DNA of 64,000 nt from Halalkalibacillus sediminis (GTDB taxonomy: Bacteria > Bacillota > Bacilli > Bacillales > Alkalibacillaceae), in NCBI RefSeq assembly GCF_002844535.1, contig NZ_PJNH01000004.1, forward strand, positions 194,074 through 258,073, in the 5' to 3' direction. This document shows positions 43,492 to 52,337 of the stretch, one piece after another. Within the stretch, counting starts at the first letter, position 1; each line of letters begins with the position of its first letter. Below the pieces are notes generated by a model. The model worked only from the letters and a program-made list of their open reading frames with translations. It had not been told where the DNA came from and ran no database searches. The translations under genes and the position numbers were made by a program.

Positions 43492-45534
43492 TTATATGAT
43501 GATATCTCTTGTCCAATGTCTGTGTTGAGAAATTGCTTCGACAAATTCATTTGCGAAAGAGTCCGGATCACTTCCAGCAACCACTCCTGGACTCTGATCG
43601 AGATTGTTATCTTTCAACCAGTTCACTCCTTGGTGTGTCGCGCCGATTGGTTTGAAGTGTTGGAAGGCTTCTTGTACGAAGTATTTTGCGTCATGTTTAA
43701 ATGATTTGCTGACGTCTTCGCCCCCAACCACATACAGAGCATCGAAGAGTACTGATTCGCTTGTTAAGAAGGTGTGGTCGACATTCAACTCAGACCCGTC
43801 ATCACCCTTCAGCTTACCTTGTTTGTCACTGATGACTTCGACAATCGTTCCGGCATTACGAAGAGAATCAAGTACTTTTGCAACTTCGCTACCGTTGAAG
43901 TTGTCAGCGATAATTAAGCCAACCGTTCTTGTTTCAGCAGAAAAGACGGTATTTTCCTGACTTAAAGCTGGAGAAGATTTCGTTACACTTGATCCAGCAT
44001 TTGCAGGTACCTCTGCACCTATAGCATCTGCAACGGTAGTTGCTAAATCCTCACTTACATTAGCGAACATATCGACGACTTGTTGTTTAACGGATTGACT
44101 GCCAACCTTACCAAGTTCAAAGCTGAACGCTGCTTTGATATGGTCTTTCTCGGGCTCACTCATGCTGTTCCAGAACAGTGTGGCTTGAGAGAAGTGGTCC
44201 TTGAAACTCTCACTTCTGGCACGGACTTTGTGGCCTTCTACTTTTTCTTGGTAGTGTTCATAGCCACCTTCTTCAACTGAAGCTGGTTCAGGAGTATTAG
44301 ATGCCAATGAGTTTTTATGGTAACTCACTTGCCCTCTATTGATCGTCTGACGTCCATAGCCATCACGTTGGTTGTTATGGAAGGGGCAGACTGGACGGTT
44401 GATCGGAAGCTCGTGGAAGTTCGGCCCACCGAGACGGATCAACTGGGTATCAGTATATGAGAATAAACGTCCTTGCAACAATGGATCATTTGAAAAATCG
44501 ATCCCTGGAACGACATGTCCTGGATGGAAAGCAACCTGTTCCGTTTCAGCGAATACATTGTCCACATTACGGTTCAAGGTCATTTTTCCGACTAATTTTA
44601 CTGGAATGTCTTCTTCCGGCCATAATTTTGTCGGGTCAAGAATATCGAAATCAAATTTATGCTCGTCCTCTTCTGGAATGACTTGAATTCCTAATTCATA
44701 CTCAGGATATTCACCATTTTCTATGGACTCCCAAAGGTCTCCACGGTGGAAATCTGCATCTTTACCGGACAATTTTTGTGCTTCATCCCATACGACTGAA
44801 TGGGTTCCTAACTTAGGTTTCCAGTGGAATTTAACAAAGTGGGATTTCCCCTCTTTGTTCACCAATCTGAATGTGTGCACACCGAAACCTTCCATCATGC
44901 GAAAGCTGCGTGGGATCGCACGGTCCGACATCGCCCACATCACCATGTGAGCTGACTCTTGGTTATTCGCAACAAAATCCCAAAATGTATCATGTGCAGA
45001 CGCTGCTTGTGGCATTTCATTATGTGGTTCTGGCTTTAAAGCATGTACTAAGTCAGGGAACTTGATGGCATCTTGGATGAAAAAGACGGGGATATTGTTA
45101 CCGACTAAATCATAGTTACCTTCATCTGTATAAAATTTTGTTGCAAAACCTCGCGCATCACGGACTGTCTCAGAGGAGCCTTTTGAACCTGCGACAGTTG
45201 AGAAACGTACGAACACAGGTGTCTTTTTAGATGGATCAGTCAGGAAATCTGCTTTCGTATATTCTTCGAGGGATTCGTACACCTGAAATTCTCCATGAGC
45301 AGCGAACCCTCGCGCGTGAACTATTCTTTCGGGAATTCTTTCGTGATCAAAATGAGTCATTTTTTCTCGGAAATGAAAGTCTTCCAATAGAGTTGGACCA
45401 CGATCACCGGCTTTTAAAGAAAATTCATCTTCAGAAACCTTCAGACCTTGATTGGTCGTTAACTTCTTGCCTTGATCATCAGCTCGAAATTGCTCAAGCT
45501 GTTCATCTTTCTTACCTTTGTTTTGATCACTCAT
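43492..45534 (-). CDS. katE: Large-subunit (clade 2) catalase
   Basis: KatE converts hydrogen peroxide to water and oxygen in the cytoplasm. The 680 residues include the heme catalase core (about 40-480) and a C-terminal DJ-1/PfpI-like domain (about 535-670; GLIIADNFNGSEV), which defines the large HPII-type catalases. Active-site His73 is in IVHARGFA and the heme ligand Tyr360 is in LFSYTDTQ; Asn residues in LVGNNIP match the catalytic Asn. B. subtilis KatE is the near relative. Start ATG 45534 follows AAGGAGG. A sigma-B promoter lies 40 bases upstream, so it is a general stress gene. Confidence 0.93.
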   Translation of the reverse strand: MSDQNKGKKDEQLEQFRADDQGKKLTTNQGLKVSEDEFSLKAGDRGPTLLEDFHFREKMTHFDHERIPERIVHARGFAAHGEFQVYESLEEYTKADFLTDPSKKTPVFVRFSTVAGSKGSSETVRDARGFATKFYTDEGNYDLVGNNIPVFFIQDAIKFPDLVHALKPEPHNEMPQAASAHDTFWDFVANNQESAHMVMWAMSDRAIPRSFRMMEGFGVHTFRLVNKEGKSHFVKFHWKPKLGTHSVVWDEAQKLSGKDADFHRGDLWESIENGEYPEYELGIQVIPEEDEHKFDFDILDPTKLWPEEDIPVKLVGKMTLNRNVDNVFAETEQVAFHPGHVVPGIDFSNDPLLQGRLFSYTDTQLIRLGGPNFHELPINRPVCPFHNNQRDGYGRQTINRGQVSYHKNSLASNTPEPASVEEGGYEHYQEKVEGHKVRARSESFKDHFSQATLFWNSMSEPEKDHIKAAFSFELGKVGSQSVKQQVVDMFANVSEDLATTVADAIGAEVPANAGSSVTKSSPALSQENTVFSAETRTVGLIIADNFNGSEVAKVLDSLRNAGTIVEVISDKQGKLKGDDGSELNVDHTFLTSESVLFDALYVVGGEDVSKSFKHDAKYFVQEAFQHFKPIGATHQGVNWLKDNNLDQSPGVVAGSDPDSFANEFVEAISQHRHWTRDIII

Positions 45535-45570
45535 ATTGATCCTCCTTTTAATTTGAAGATTATAGTCAAA

Positions 45571-45596
45571 TTACCCGATGCAACACATGGTTAAAC
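45571..45596 (-). promoter_or_regulatory. Sigma-B promoter of katE
   Basis: Minus strand: -35 GTTTAA (45596-45591), 14-base spacer, and -10 GGGTAA (45576-45571). Both hexamers match the general-stress consensus. The start point would be near 45563, 29 bases from the ATG. Confidence 0.85.
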
Positions 45597-45631
45597 TGGA
45601 TTAGAAGCCATTTATTGTATGATTCAACAAC

Positions 45632-45690
45632 ATTCATGACATTTGTCATATTAAATCACTGACGTTCATGACTTCTTAAAATCATGAATT
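45632..45690 (+). promoter_or_regulatory. Candidate DesR binding sites upstream of des
   Basis: Two dyads share TTCATGAC: TTCATGACATTTGTCAT (45633-45649) and TTCATGACTTCTTAAAATCATGAA (45665-45688). Their left halves are 32 bases apart, about three helical turns, as expected for cooperative binding of a phosphorylated response regulator. They lie 50-110 bases before the des start. Binding by DesR is inferred from the neighbouring desKR. Confidence 0.55.
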
Positions 45691-45741
45691 TTTTTTATGA
45701 TTAGAAGACAAGATAAAAAGAGTACTAATTAGGAGGCTATT

Positions 45742-46785
45742 ATGAGAAATAAAAAGCTAGCTGAACTAAAGAAAAGCGTCAAACCCTTTGAGGATCCTGA
45801 CACAAGAGCAAGTGTTAAACAAATATTAAATACAATCCCACCATTTATATTATTGTGGGTACTCGCATATCAAAGTCTTAGTATTTCTGTTTGGCTTACA
45901 ATGGCTTTCGCCGTTGTGGCAGCAGGTTTCGTCGTTCGCACATTCATCATTTTTCATGATTGCTGCCATGGATCATTTTTCAAAAACAGAAAATGGAACC
46001 ATGCATTAGGCACGATAACTGGTATTTTAACGATGTTCCCTTATGAAAAATGGAAGCGTGAGCATTCGATTCATCACGCAACTAGTAGTAATTTGGACAA
46101 GCGTGGGACAGGCGATGTATGGATCATGACGGTTGATGAATATGTTAATGCGTCTTGGAAAGAGCGGTTACAGTATCGTTTCTATCGTAATCCAATTGTG
46201 ATGTTCGGATTAGGACCGATTTTCTTATTTTTCATTACAAACCGACTAAATCGAAAAGATGCTAAGAAGAAAGAGCGCATTAATACACATGTGACTACTG
46301 TTTCAATCATAGCGTTATCAGCCGTACTGATATGGGCAATTGGAATAGAAGCATTCTTGTTAGTTCAATTACCGATTTTATTAGTATCAGGTTCATTAGG
46401 CATTTGGTTATTCTATGTCCAGCACCAATTCGAGGATTCTTATTTTGAAGATGAAGAGTATTGGGACTATGTAAAAGCAGCCATTGACGGAAGTTCTTAT
46501 TACAAATTGCCACGTGTATTGCAGTGGATTACAGGTAATATTGGTTACCATCATGTGCACCATTTAAGCCCGAAGGTACCGAATTACAATTTGGAAAAAG
46601 TTCATGAAAATACTCCGCCGTTACAAAAAGCTACCACCATTACTGTGAAGTCTAGCTTGGAATCGATTAAGTTCAGATTATATGATGAGAGCAAGAAGAG
46701 ATTTGTAAGCTTTCGACAAGTCAAACCTCTATTGAAAAAATCACGTGAAAAAATCGAGTTTGAGAATCGTAAGAAAGCCTATTAA
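45742..46785 (+). CDS. des: Acyl-lipid fatty acid desaturase
   Basis: Des is a membrane di-iron enzyme that inserts a cis double bond into membrane lipid acyl chains, restoring fluidity in the cold. The three histidine boxes are HDCCH (72-76), HSIHH (108-112) and HHVHH (269-273). Four or more helices flank them. The 347 residues match the 352 or so of B. subtilis Des (delta-5). AGGAGG precedes ATG. It is followed by desK and desR, and candidate DesR sites precede it. Confidence 0.92.
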   Translation: MRNKKLAELKKSVKPFEDPDTRASVKQILNTIPPFILLWVLAYQSLSISVWLTMAFAVVAAGFVVRTFIIFHDCCHGSFFKNRKWNHALGTITGILTMFPYEKWKREHSIHHATSSNLDKRGTGDVWIMTVDEYVNASWKERLQYRFYRNPIVMFGLGPIFLFFITNRLNRKDAKKKERINTHVTTVSIIALSAVLIWAIGIEAFLLVQLPILLVSGSLGIWLFYVQHQFEDSYFEDEEYWDYVKAAIDGSSYYKLPRVLQWITGNIGYHHVHHLSPKVPNYNLEKVHENTPPLQKATTITVKSSLESIKFRLYDESKKRFVSFRQVKPLLKKSREKIEFENRKKAY

Positions 46786-46795
46786 AATGAATATA

Positions 46796-46830
46796 GCTGT
46801 CCATCTTATGATGGGCAGTTTTTCTTTTTA
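46796..46830 (+). terminator. Terminator between des and desK
   Basis: CTGTCCATC pairs with GATGGGCAG, followed by TTTTTCTTTTT. desK and desR therefore probably have their own promoter and some readthrough. Confidence 0.85.
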
Positions 46831-46867
46831 GAATGTTATAATAAATTTAATATATGGAGTTTAAGAA

Positions 46868-48016
46868 ATGAGAGATACAATGCGTAATTGGTATAATATT
46901 TTTCCTAAAAATTTAAGTTTGAGTATATATGTTTGGATTATTTTTAGTTTACTACCTTTTTATTTTATTTTCCGTTCGACTTCCATGTGGGAAATGTTGA
47001 TTGGAATTGTTCTGATTGTTATGTTTTTCACTTCCTATCGTTTATCTTTCCTTAAGATCGGCGGGGCGCTCTATGTTTGGGTAGGAATTATGATGGCCAT
47101 CAGCATAGGTTTGACGATCTTTTATGGTTATATTTATTTTTCATTGTTTCTTGCATTCTTTATAGGTAACGTTCAACCTCGTGCTGGTTTTTTTACTTTG
47201 TATGTTGTTCATCTAGTGACGACTATTATTGCTGCTTATATCAGCTTTTTTACGCAACAAATGTTGTTTTTTAATCAGCTTCCGTTTTTTGTTATAACAG
47301 TACTAGGAGTCATTTTGTTGCCTTTCAATATGTACAATCGTATTAAGCAAGAAAAATTGGAGACTCAATTAGATGATGCCAATAAAAAGATTTCCCAATT
47401 AATAGTTTTTGAAGAACGCCAGCGGATTGCCCGAGATTTACATGATACTTTAGGCCAAAAGTTATCACTAATTGGGTTGAAGAGTGATCTTGCGGGTAGG
47501 TTAAGCGAGGTTGATGTAGCCGGTACTAAAAATGAACTAGCAGATATCAACCAAACAGCACGAACCGCATTAAAAGAAGTTCGAGATATGGTATCAAATA
47601 TGCGCGGAGCTAAATTAGAGGATGAATTGAATCGTATTGAACAAATTTTAAAAGCCGCAGAAATCGATTTTCAGTTTATAGGTGATAGTCAACTTAGTCA
47701 CTCACCGTTATTGGTGGAAGATGTGCTGTGTATGTGTTTGAAGGAATCGATCAATAATGTGGTTCGCCATAGTCAGGCTACCCAATGCTCCATAACTGTC
47801 GGGGAAACTACGGACAAGGTGCGAGCCAAAATCAAGGATGATGGTGTAGGTATGAGCAACGACGATGATTCGATTTCTGGTAATGGTCTTCGTGGGATGC
47901 GTGAGAGGTTAGAATTCGTGAATGGGAAGATTCAGATGAATGGAACTGATGGAACGTCCATTGAGATTGAAATTCCTAATGTCATTCAACAGCTGAAACA
48001 GGAGGAAAGAGTATGA
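46868..48016 (+). CDS. desK: Membrane fluidity sensor histidine kinase
   Basis: DesK senses membrane thickness when cooled and phosphorylates DesR. The 382 residues contain about five N-terminal helices (to residue 155), a linker helix, then the dimerisation/phosphoacceptor segment ERQRIARDLHDTLGQKLS with His192, and an ATPase domain with N-box NNVVRHSQA, DDGVGMS and GNGLRGMRERLE. The LuxR-linked NarL-type kinase family fits. GGAG precedes ATG. Its stop overlaps the desR start by four bases. Confidence 0.9.
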   Translation: MRDTMRNWYNIFPKNLSLSIYVWIIFSLLPFYFIFRSTSMWEMLIGIVLIVMFFTSYRLSFLKIGGALYVWVGIMMAISIGLTIFYGYIYFSLFLAFFIGNVQPRAGFFTLYVVHLVTTIIAAYISFFTQQMLFFNQLPFFVITVLGVILLPFNMYNRIKQEKLETQLDDANKKISQLIVFEERQRIARDLHDTLGQKLSLIGLKSDLAGRLSEVDVAGTKNELADINQTARTALKEVRDMVSNMRGAKLEDELNRIEQILKAAEIDFQFIGDSQLSHSPLLVEDVLCMCLKESINNVVRHSQATQCSITVGETTDKVRAKIKDDGVGMSNDDDSISGNGLRGMRERLEFVNGKIQMNGTDGTSIEIEIPNVIQQLKQEERV

Positions 48017-48612
48017 TTCGAATAGTATTGGCAGAGGATCAAGGGATGTTGTTAGGGGCTCTTGGTTCGTTACTTAATCTAGAAGAAGATTTAGAGGTTG
48101 TCGGTAAGGCTAGAAATGGGCAAGAGGCGGTGGATTTGGTCCATGAGCTTGACCCTGATATCTGTATTATGGATATAGAGATGCCAGTTATGACAGGCCT
48201 AGATGCTGCTGAAGAGTTGATTGATGCACGTTGTAAGGTAATCATCTTGACGACATTTGCTCGTTCAGGATATTTCGAGCGCGCGAGAAAAGCACAGGTG
48301 AGTGGATATCTGTTGAAGGATGGACCGAGTGAAGATCTTGCGAATTCCATTCGGACGATTATGGATGGAAGAAAAATATATGCTCCAGAACTTGTTGACC
48401 TGGCTTTTGAAGAAGAAAATCCGTTGACTGATCGGGAAAAAGAAGTCATTGAATTGATTGCTGATGGTAAGACAACTGATGAAATAGCTCAAGAGCTATA
48501 TTTGACAAATGGGACAGTGAGAAACTATGTGTCAATTATTCTTGATAAATTAGATGTGAAGAATCGCATTGAAGCTATTTCTAAATTCAAAGAAAGAGGT
48601 TGGTTCAAGTGA
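48013..48612 (+). CDS. desR: Response regulator DesR
   Basis: A 199-residue NarL/FixJ regulator. The receiver domain has the acidic pair AEDQ at 7-10 and phosphoacceptor Asp54 (CIMDIEMPVMTG); the C-terminal LuxR-type helix-turn-helix is LTDREKEVIELIADGKTTDE followed by TVRNYVSIILDKL. Its partner DesK ends within its start. When phosphorylated it should activate des, probably through the dyads at 45632-45690. Confidence 0.9.
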   Translation: MIRIVLAEDQGMLLGALGSLLNLEEDLEVVGKARNGQEAVDLVHELDPDICIMDIEMPVMTGLDAAEELIDARCKVIILTTFARSGYFERARKAQVSGYLLKDGPSEDLANSIRTIMDGRKIYAPELVDLAFEEENPLTDREKEVIELIADGKTTDEIAQELYLTNGTVRNYVSIILDKLDVKNRIEAISKFKERGWFK

Positions 48613-48619
48613 AATTCTA

Positions 48620-48811
48620 TTAAAAGCCAACCTTGGTCAATAGATTAACTAAAAGAGGGGTAGTACCTATACCTACTCCGAATAAAACCATGCCTGAGGA
48701 CTTCCCTTTGGTTTCTTTGAATATAATCAATGCTACTAAAAAAGAAAAAACGAATCCAAGTATTAGTGCAGCTACGGGATTCGTCGGTGTAATTAGATTA
48801 TACCAAGTAAT
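48620..48811 (-). CDS. Small two-helix membrane protein, non-standard start
   Basis: A hydrophobic protein of about 64 residues with two helices (NPVAALILGFVFSFLVALIIF-like and SGMVLFGVGIGTTPLLVNLL). AAAGGAG at 48829-48823 is an excellent ribosome binding site, but the codons after it are TTA, TTA, TCT, ATT, ACT; ATT at 48811 is the only plausible initiator. The alternative TTG 48889 lies within the HxlR gene and lacks a site. It follows the HxlR gene on the same strand. Function unknown. Confidence 0.45.
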   Translation of the reverse strand: MTWYNLITPTNPVAALILGFVFSFLVALIIFKETKGKSSGMVLFGVGIGTTPLLVNLLTKVGF

Positions 48812-48842
48812 AGATAATAAATCTCCTTTGTTAGGAAGTTTT

Positions 48843-49166
48843 TTATGAAAGTGTTTTTGATTTATTTGTGTGATTTTCGCCCCATTCAACCATTTGATTG
48901 AGTAATGGTTGTAATTCTTCGCCGTACTCTGTGAGAGAATATTCCACTTTTGGTGGAACCTCAGGGTACGCTTCCCGATATATTAATCCATCATTCTCTA
49001 ATTCTTTTAGTTGTTTAATAAGCGTTTGATGCTTGATTAACGGGATACTTTTCTTGATCTCCCCGAAACGAAGTGTTCCAGCAGAAAGTTTAATTAATAT
49101 TACAGCTTTCCATTTACCACATACAACGTTCAAGGTGGTTTTCATACATTCTAAGTCTCTATCCAT
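48843..49166 (-). CDS. HxlR-family transcriptional regulator
   Basis: A 107-residue winged-helix regulator. CMKTTLNVVCGKWKAVILIKL, RFGEIKKSIPLIKHQTLIKQL and LIYREAYPEVPPKVEYSLTEYG are the HxlR/YodB block. Cys8 and Cys17 could sense thiol stress as in YodB or HypR. ATG 49166 follows AAGGGGTG. Its target could be the small membrane gene just downstream or the divergent STAS gene. Confidence 0.87.
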   Translation of the reverse strand: MDRDLECMKTTLNVVCGKWKAVILIKLSAGTLRFGEIKKSIPLIKHQTLIKQLKELENDGLIYREAYPEVPPKVEYSLTEYGEELQPLLNQMVEWGENHTNKSKTLS

Positions 49167-49279
49167 AAACTGCACCCCTTCTTGAAGTATATCTAAATAT
49201 ACTACTTTAAATGATATGAATTTAAATTACAATTAAAAGCATAGAAAGATTATATCACATTTTATTGAGAAGGGGGTAG

Positions 49280-50107
49280 ATGAAAATAAACTTAACTATA
49301 GTTGGTAAAACTATCACTAAAAATCGAAGTTCGATCACAGATAAAATTTTATACTCCTTAGATTCTCAACCTAAGAAATTATTTTATGAGGCATCAAATG
49401 ACCGTAGTTTGATGGAAGGATTGATTCACACAATTGGTGGACGTCTCGAATATGGAGATCGCTATTATTCTTTCTCTCGAATTCAAGATATTGGGCGCGA
49501 GGCAGGAAGTGAAAGCTTACATAATGAAGAAATGCTTCATCTGACTTTCACAATCATTACCTATGTAAGTGAGCATATTTGGAATATGCTTGAAACAAGT
49601 GAGGTCAAAGAATTACTCACAAAGGAAGACATCATGTATGTTCATAAGGAAATTGAAACAACCATTCTCCAATTAATGATAGGTTATGTAAATAGCTTCA
49701 TTAAGTTATACAAGAAGGCTTCCGAAGAGGCTGATAATGAAGTAAACGAATTATCCGTTCCAATCATTAAAATCGATGACCATATTGGAGTTTGTCCTGT
49801 AATAGGAAAGCTTAGTAGCAATCGAGCAGCAGTATTAATGGATCAAACGTTAAGGAAAGCTGCAATAGAAGAGTATGAGTATTTGATTCTTGATTTGTCT
49901 GGCTTAGTAGTCGTGGATAATTTAGTAGCTAAATATCTCTTCGACACTGTTTACTCTATGGAGTTAATTGGAATTAAAGTCATCTTTACGGGTGTACGTG
50001 CTCAATTAGCGATGGCTTCAGTAAATTTAGAGTTTGATTTAGCCAAGCAGAAAACATACTCAAATGTGAAACAAGCCTTAAAATCGTTAAATACCACCCA
50101 GAAATAG
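49280..50107 (+). CDS. RsbR-like stressosome protein with STAS domain
   Basis: A 275-residue protein with an N-terminal helical (globin-like or unknown) sensor of about 150 residues and a C-terminal STAS domain (160-270). IGVCPVIGKLSSNRAAVLMD and LILDLSGLVVVDN follow the RsbR pattern. In RsbRA the second motif carries a phosphorylated Thr (DLTG); here residue 207 is Ser. Such paralogs assemble with RsbS and release RsbT to activate sigma-B. No rsbS/rsbT is adjacent. ATG 49280 follows AGGGGG. Confidence 0.78.
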   Translation: MKINLTIVGKTITKNRSSITDKILYSLDSQPKKLFYEASNDRSLMEGLIHTIGGRLEYGDRYYSFSRIQDIGREAGSESLHNEEMLHLTFTIITYVSEHIWNMLETSEVKELLTKEDIMYVHKEIETTILQLMIGYVNSFIKLYKKASEEADNEVNELSVPIIKIDDHIGVCPVIGKLSSNRAAVLMDQTLRKAAIEEYEYLILDLSGLVVVDNLVAKYLFDTVYSMELIGIKVIFTGVRAQLAMASVNLEFDLAKQKTYSNVKQALKSLNTTQK

Positions 50108-50127
50108 AATCATGGGAATAATTAACA

Positions 50128-50168
50128 TAAAGCTGTATCCCTTGGCAAATAAGGGGTACAGCTTTTTG
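50128..50168 (+). terminator. Terminator of the STAS gene
   Basis: AAAGCTGTATCCCTT pairs with AAGGGGTACAGCTTTTT. Confidence 0.9.
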
Positions 50169-50266
50169 TATATGTTGGAAGAATTTGGACTAGTATAATC
50201 TATTGAACTACTTAATTGTCTTAATGATAATAAGAGTCGGGGTCAAAAAACTTAGGAGGGATCATC

Positions 50267-51118
50267 TTGAAGAAACTTCGTACAAGTATCATGGCCTTAG
50301 TCGCTGTCCTGTTATCTTTAACTCTTATTACAGGTCAAGTACATGCGGGCCAGCAATCTAATGGGGAAGATTACCAACAACGAGTTGTTGTAAAATATAA
50401 TTTCCAGTGGAGCAATAGTGATTTACAAAACATTCAATTGAAAGGCTTTGAAGATTTAGAGAAAAAGCTACAGCAATTTGACTTTGGACAATTCAACTTG
50501 AATGACTTTGATTCAAACTTTAATTGGCAACAACTTGAGGAACGTAAGCAAGAAGAGCCTCAGGTAGACGAACCAGCACCTCAAGAACAAGAGCAGCAAG
50601 AACAACCTGCAGATCAAGAGCCTACTGAGGAACAGGCTCCTGAAGAACCTGTAGAACAAGAAGAAGCTAGTCAACCGGAAGAGTCAGCAGCTGAAGAAAA
50701 CCAACAACAAGTGGAAGAACCTGCTGCTAGTGACGTGCATGCTTATGAACAACAAGTAGCTGAGTTAGTAAACCAAGAGAGACAAAAGCACGGTTTGCAA
50801 CCTGTAGAGCTTTCAAGTGAATTAAGTAATGTTGCACGTGATAAATCACAAGACATGGCTACAAATAATTACTTTAGCCATCAGTCACCGACTTATGGTT
50901 CACCATTTGATATGATGCAAGCTTACGGTATTGATTACCGCACAGCCGGTGAAAATATCGCGAAGGGTCAACGCTCACCAGAGCAGGTCATGAATGGATG
51001 GATGAATAGTGAAGGGCACCGTGCAAATATATTAAATGAAAACTTCACACACATTGGTGTAGGGTATGTGGAATCAAATGGTTCAACGTATTGGACACAA
51101 ATGTTCATTGGAAAATAA
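50267..51118 (+). CDS. Secreted CAP-domain protein with acidic linker (YkwD-like)
   Basis: A 283-residue exported protein with signal peptide to about VHAG (25-28), an acidic Gln/Glu/Pro-rich linker (about 90-150) and a C-terminal CAP domain (160-283) with VNQERQKHGLQPVEL, NNYFSHQSPTYGSPFDMM, AGENIAKGQ and GHRANILNENFTHIGVGY. The domain resembles B. subtilis YkwD and the protein at 41767. TTG 50267 follows AGGAGG by eight bases. Likely cell-wall associated; role unknown. Confidence 0.85.
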   Translation: MKKLRTSIMALVAVLLSLTLITGQVHAGQQSNGEDYQQRVVVKYNFQWSNSDLQNIQLKGFEDLEKKLQQFDFGQFNLNDFDSNFNWQQLEERKQEEPQVDEPAPQEQEQQEQPADQEPTEEQAPEEPVEQEEASQPEESAAEENQQQVEEPAASDVHAYEQQVAELVNQERQKHGLQPVELSSELSNVARDKSQDMATNNYFSHQSPTYGSPFDMMQAYGIDYRTAGENIAKGQRSPEQVMNGWMNSEGHRANILNENFTHIGVGYVESNGSTYWTQMFIGK

Positions 51119-51140
51119 AGTAGGATGAAGCTATATATGG

Positions 51141-51172
51141 AACAACCCCAGCGCCTTTGCTGGGGTTGTTTT
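51141..51172 (+). terminator. Terminator of the CAP gene
   Basis: AACAACCCCAGC pairs with GCTGGGGTTGTT and runs into TTTTAATATT. Confidence 0.9.
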
Positions 51173-51187
51173 AATATTTATACTGTT

Positions 51188-51410
51188 GGCTCTGTTAAAG
51201 TTTGTTGTTGATTCTGACGAATCGCTTAGAGGCGGAAGCTTTCCTGGGGGCCCGGCTTCAACTTCCCAAAACTCCCTTCAGGGAGTTTTGCGTGATTTTC
51301 AGCTCGTGCTGGTCCCCTAGGAGTCACCGCCTCACACGAGTCGTCAAAATCAACTAAGATCTTTTCATTGAGCCAGTCCAAGATTCTCAACACTGAACTT
51401 TAACAGAGCC
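51188..51410 (+). repeat. MITE-like element, copy 1 (223 bp)
   Basis: The ends are inverted repeats GGCTCTGTTAAAGTT (51188-51202) and AACTTTAACAGAGCC (51396-51410); the pairing extends two bases further on each side (TT, AA). Inside, blocks such as GGCGGAAGCTTTCCTGGGGG and GCGTGATTTTCAGCTCGTGC match copy 2 on the opposite strand. There is no open frame or transposase. No clear target duplication flanks it. Confidence 0.8.
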
Positions 51411-51513
51411 AAACTATTTATCTAAAGAAGCACTAATTATAAACAGGGTGGAACTGGTGAGTTTGAACTCTAATAAAAAACTGCGGTCACCATACTTTTC
51501 AGTAAGTGAAAGT

Positions 51514-52095
51514 TTATTGTTGGAAATCAGACAAATGGTCAATCTGATTGTAGTTTTGGATGGTCCATTCTGAGCGGTTATGTTGAATGTTACTTAAGCA
51601 TGCATTGACTAATCTGGTTTTGCCTGTACCTATTTCCCCTTTAGAAACAATAGAGAGAATCATGTTTATAACTGCGCCGTGAGCAACTAATAATATCTTT
51701 TTGCTAGGGTACTTCTCACTCAGTTGATCAATACCTTGCATGATTCTAAACTGAAAATCTTCGGTCGGCTCCTTATTTTCGAATTCACGGTTTGGGTATT
51801 TTCCCTTGATATCTTCGAAAAACATCCCTTCTCCTATTCCAAATGATCTTTCTTTCAATTCATCCAACTCTAATAGAGGTAGTTGGAGGTCTTCGTTGAT
51901 GATTTCAGCTGTTCTTTTTGCACGAGAAAGGGGGCTGGTAACAATTAAGTCCCAATCGGAATCCCTTAGTAATCGACGAACTTCATTAGCCTGTTGGATT
52001 CCTGTGTCGTTCAATGGTATATCTGTCGCACCTTGCAACCTTTTTTGCTTATTCCAATCTGTTTCACCATGTCTTATTAAGCAGATTGAAGTCAT
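51514..52095 (-). CDS. Histidine phosphatase family protein (phosphoglycerate mutase-like)
   Basis: A 193-residue phosphatase with ICLIRHGETDWN near residue 4 (catalytic His), TSPLSRAKRTAEII (phosphate arginine), the catalytic Glu in LKERSFGIGEG and the second His in LLVAHGAV. Members include PhoE/CobC-like phosphatases; the substrate is unknown. ATG 52095 follows AAAGGGTGG. It stands alone, minus strand, within the segment bounded by the inverted MITE copies. Confidence 0.87.
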   Translation of the reverse strand: MTSICLIRHGETDWNKQKRLQGATDIPLNDTGIQQANEVRRLLRDSDWDLIVTSPLSRAKRTAEIINEDLQLPLLELDELKERSFGIGEGMFFEDIKGKYPNREFENKEPTEDFQFRIMQGIDQLSEKYPSKKILLVAHGAVINMILSIVSKGEIGTGKTRLVNACLSNIQHNRSEWTIQNYNQIDHLSDFQQ

Positions 52096-52270
52096 TTGGA
52101 CCACCCTTTCCATTATAAGCTGTCTATTTCCCGGGAAATATGTCTTAGATTATAGCAGATTTAACGACCTGCTTCTATTAAATTATAAACGGAAGGCAAG
52201 TATTGTAATATTTTCTGTTTATAGAAAGGTTGATGTGAAATCCCCCCTGATTACTTTGGGGTAAATATGA

Positions 52271-52297
52271 ACGCTGAATCGACCTGGGCATATAATG
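52271..52297 (+). promoter_or_regulatory. Candidate sigma-K promoter of the coat-like gene
   Basis: AC (52271-52272) is followed after 16 bases by CATATAATG (52289-52297), close to the AC-N16/17-CATANNNTA pattern of sigma-K. The last base differs. The start codon is 40 bases downstream. Confidence 0.4.
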
Positions 52298-52337
52298 GTT
52301 GTGTAAACATCTAATTGAGATGAAGTGAGGGATATTT

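Noticed and set aside
43604-45539. Several open frames antisense to katE
   Set aside because: Shadows of the katE codon pattern; none has a start signal or recognisable domain.
51188-51410. CRISPR or insertion sequence
   Set aside because: It has terminal inverted repeats but neither regular short direct repeats with spacers nor any transposase frame.
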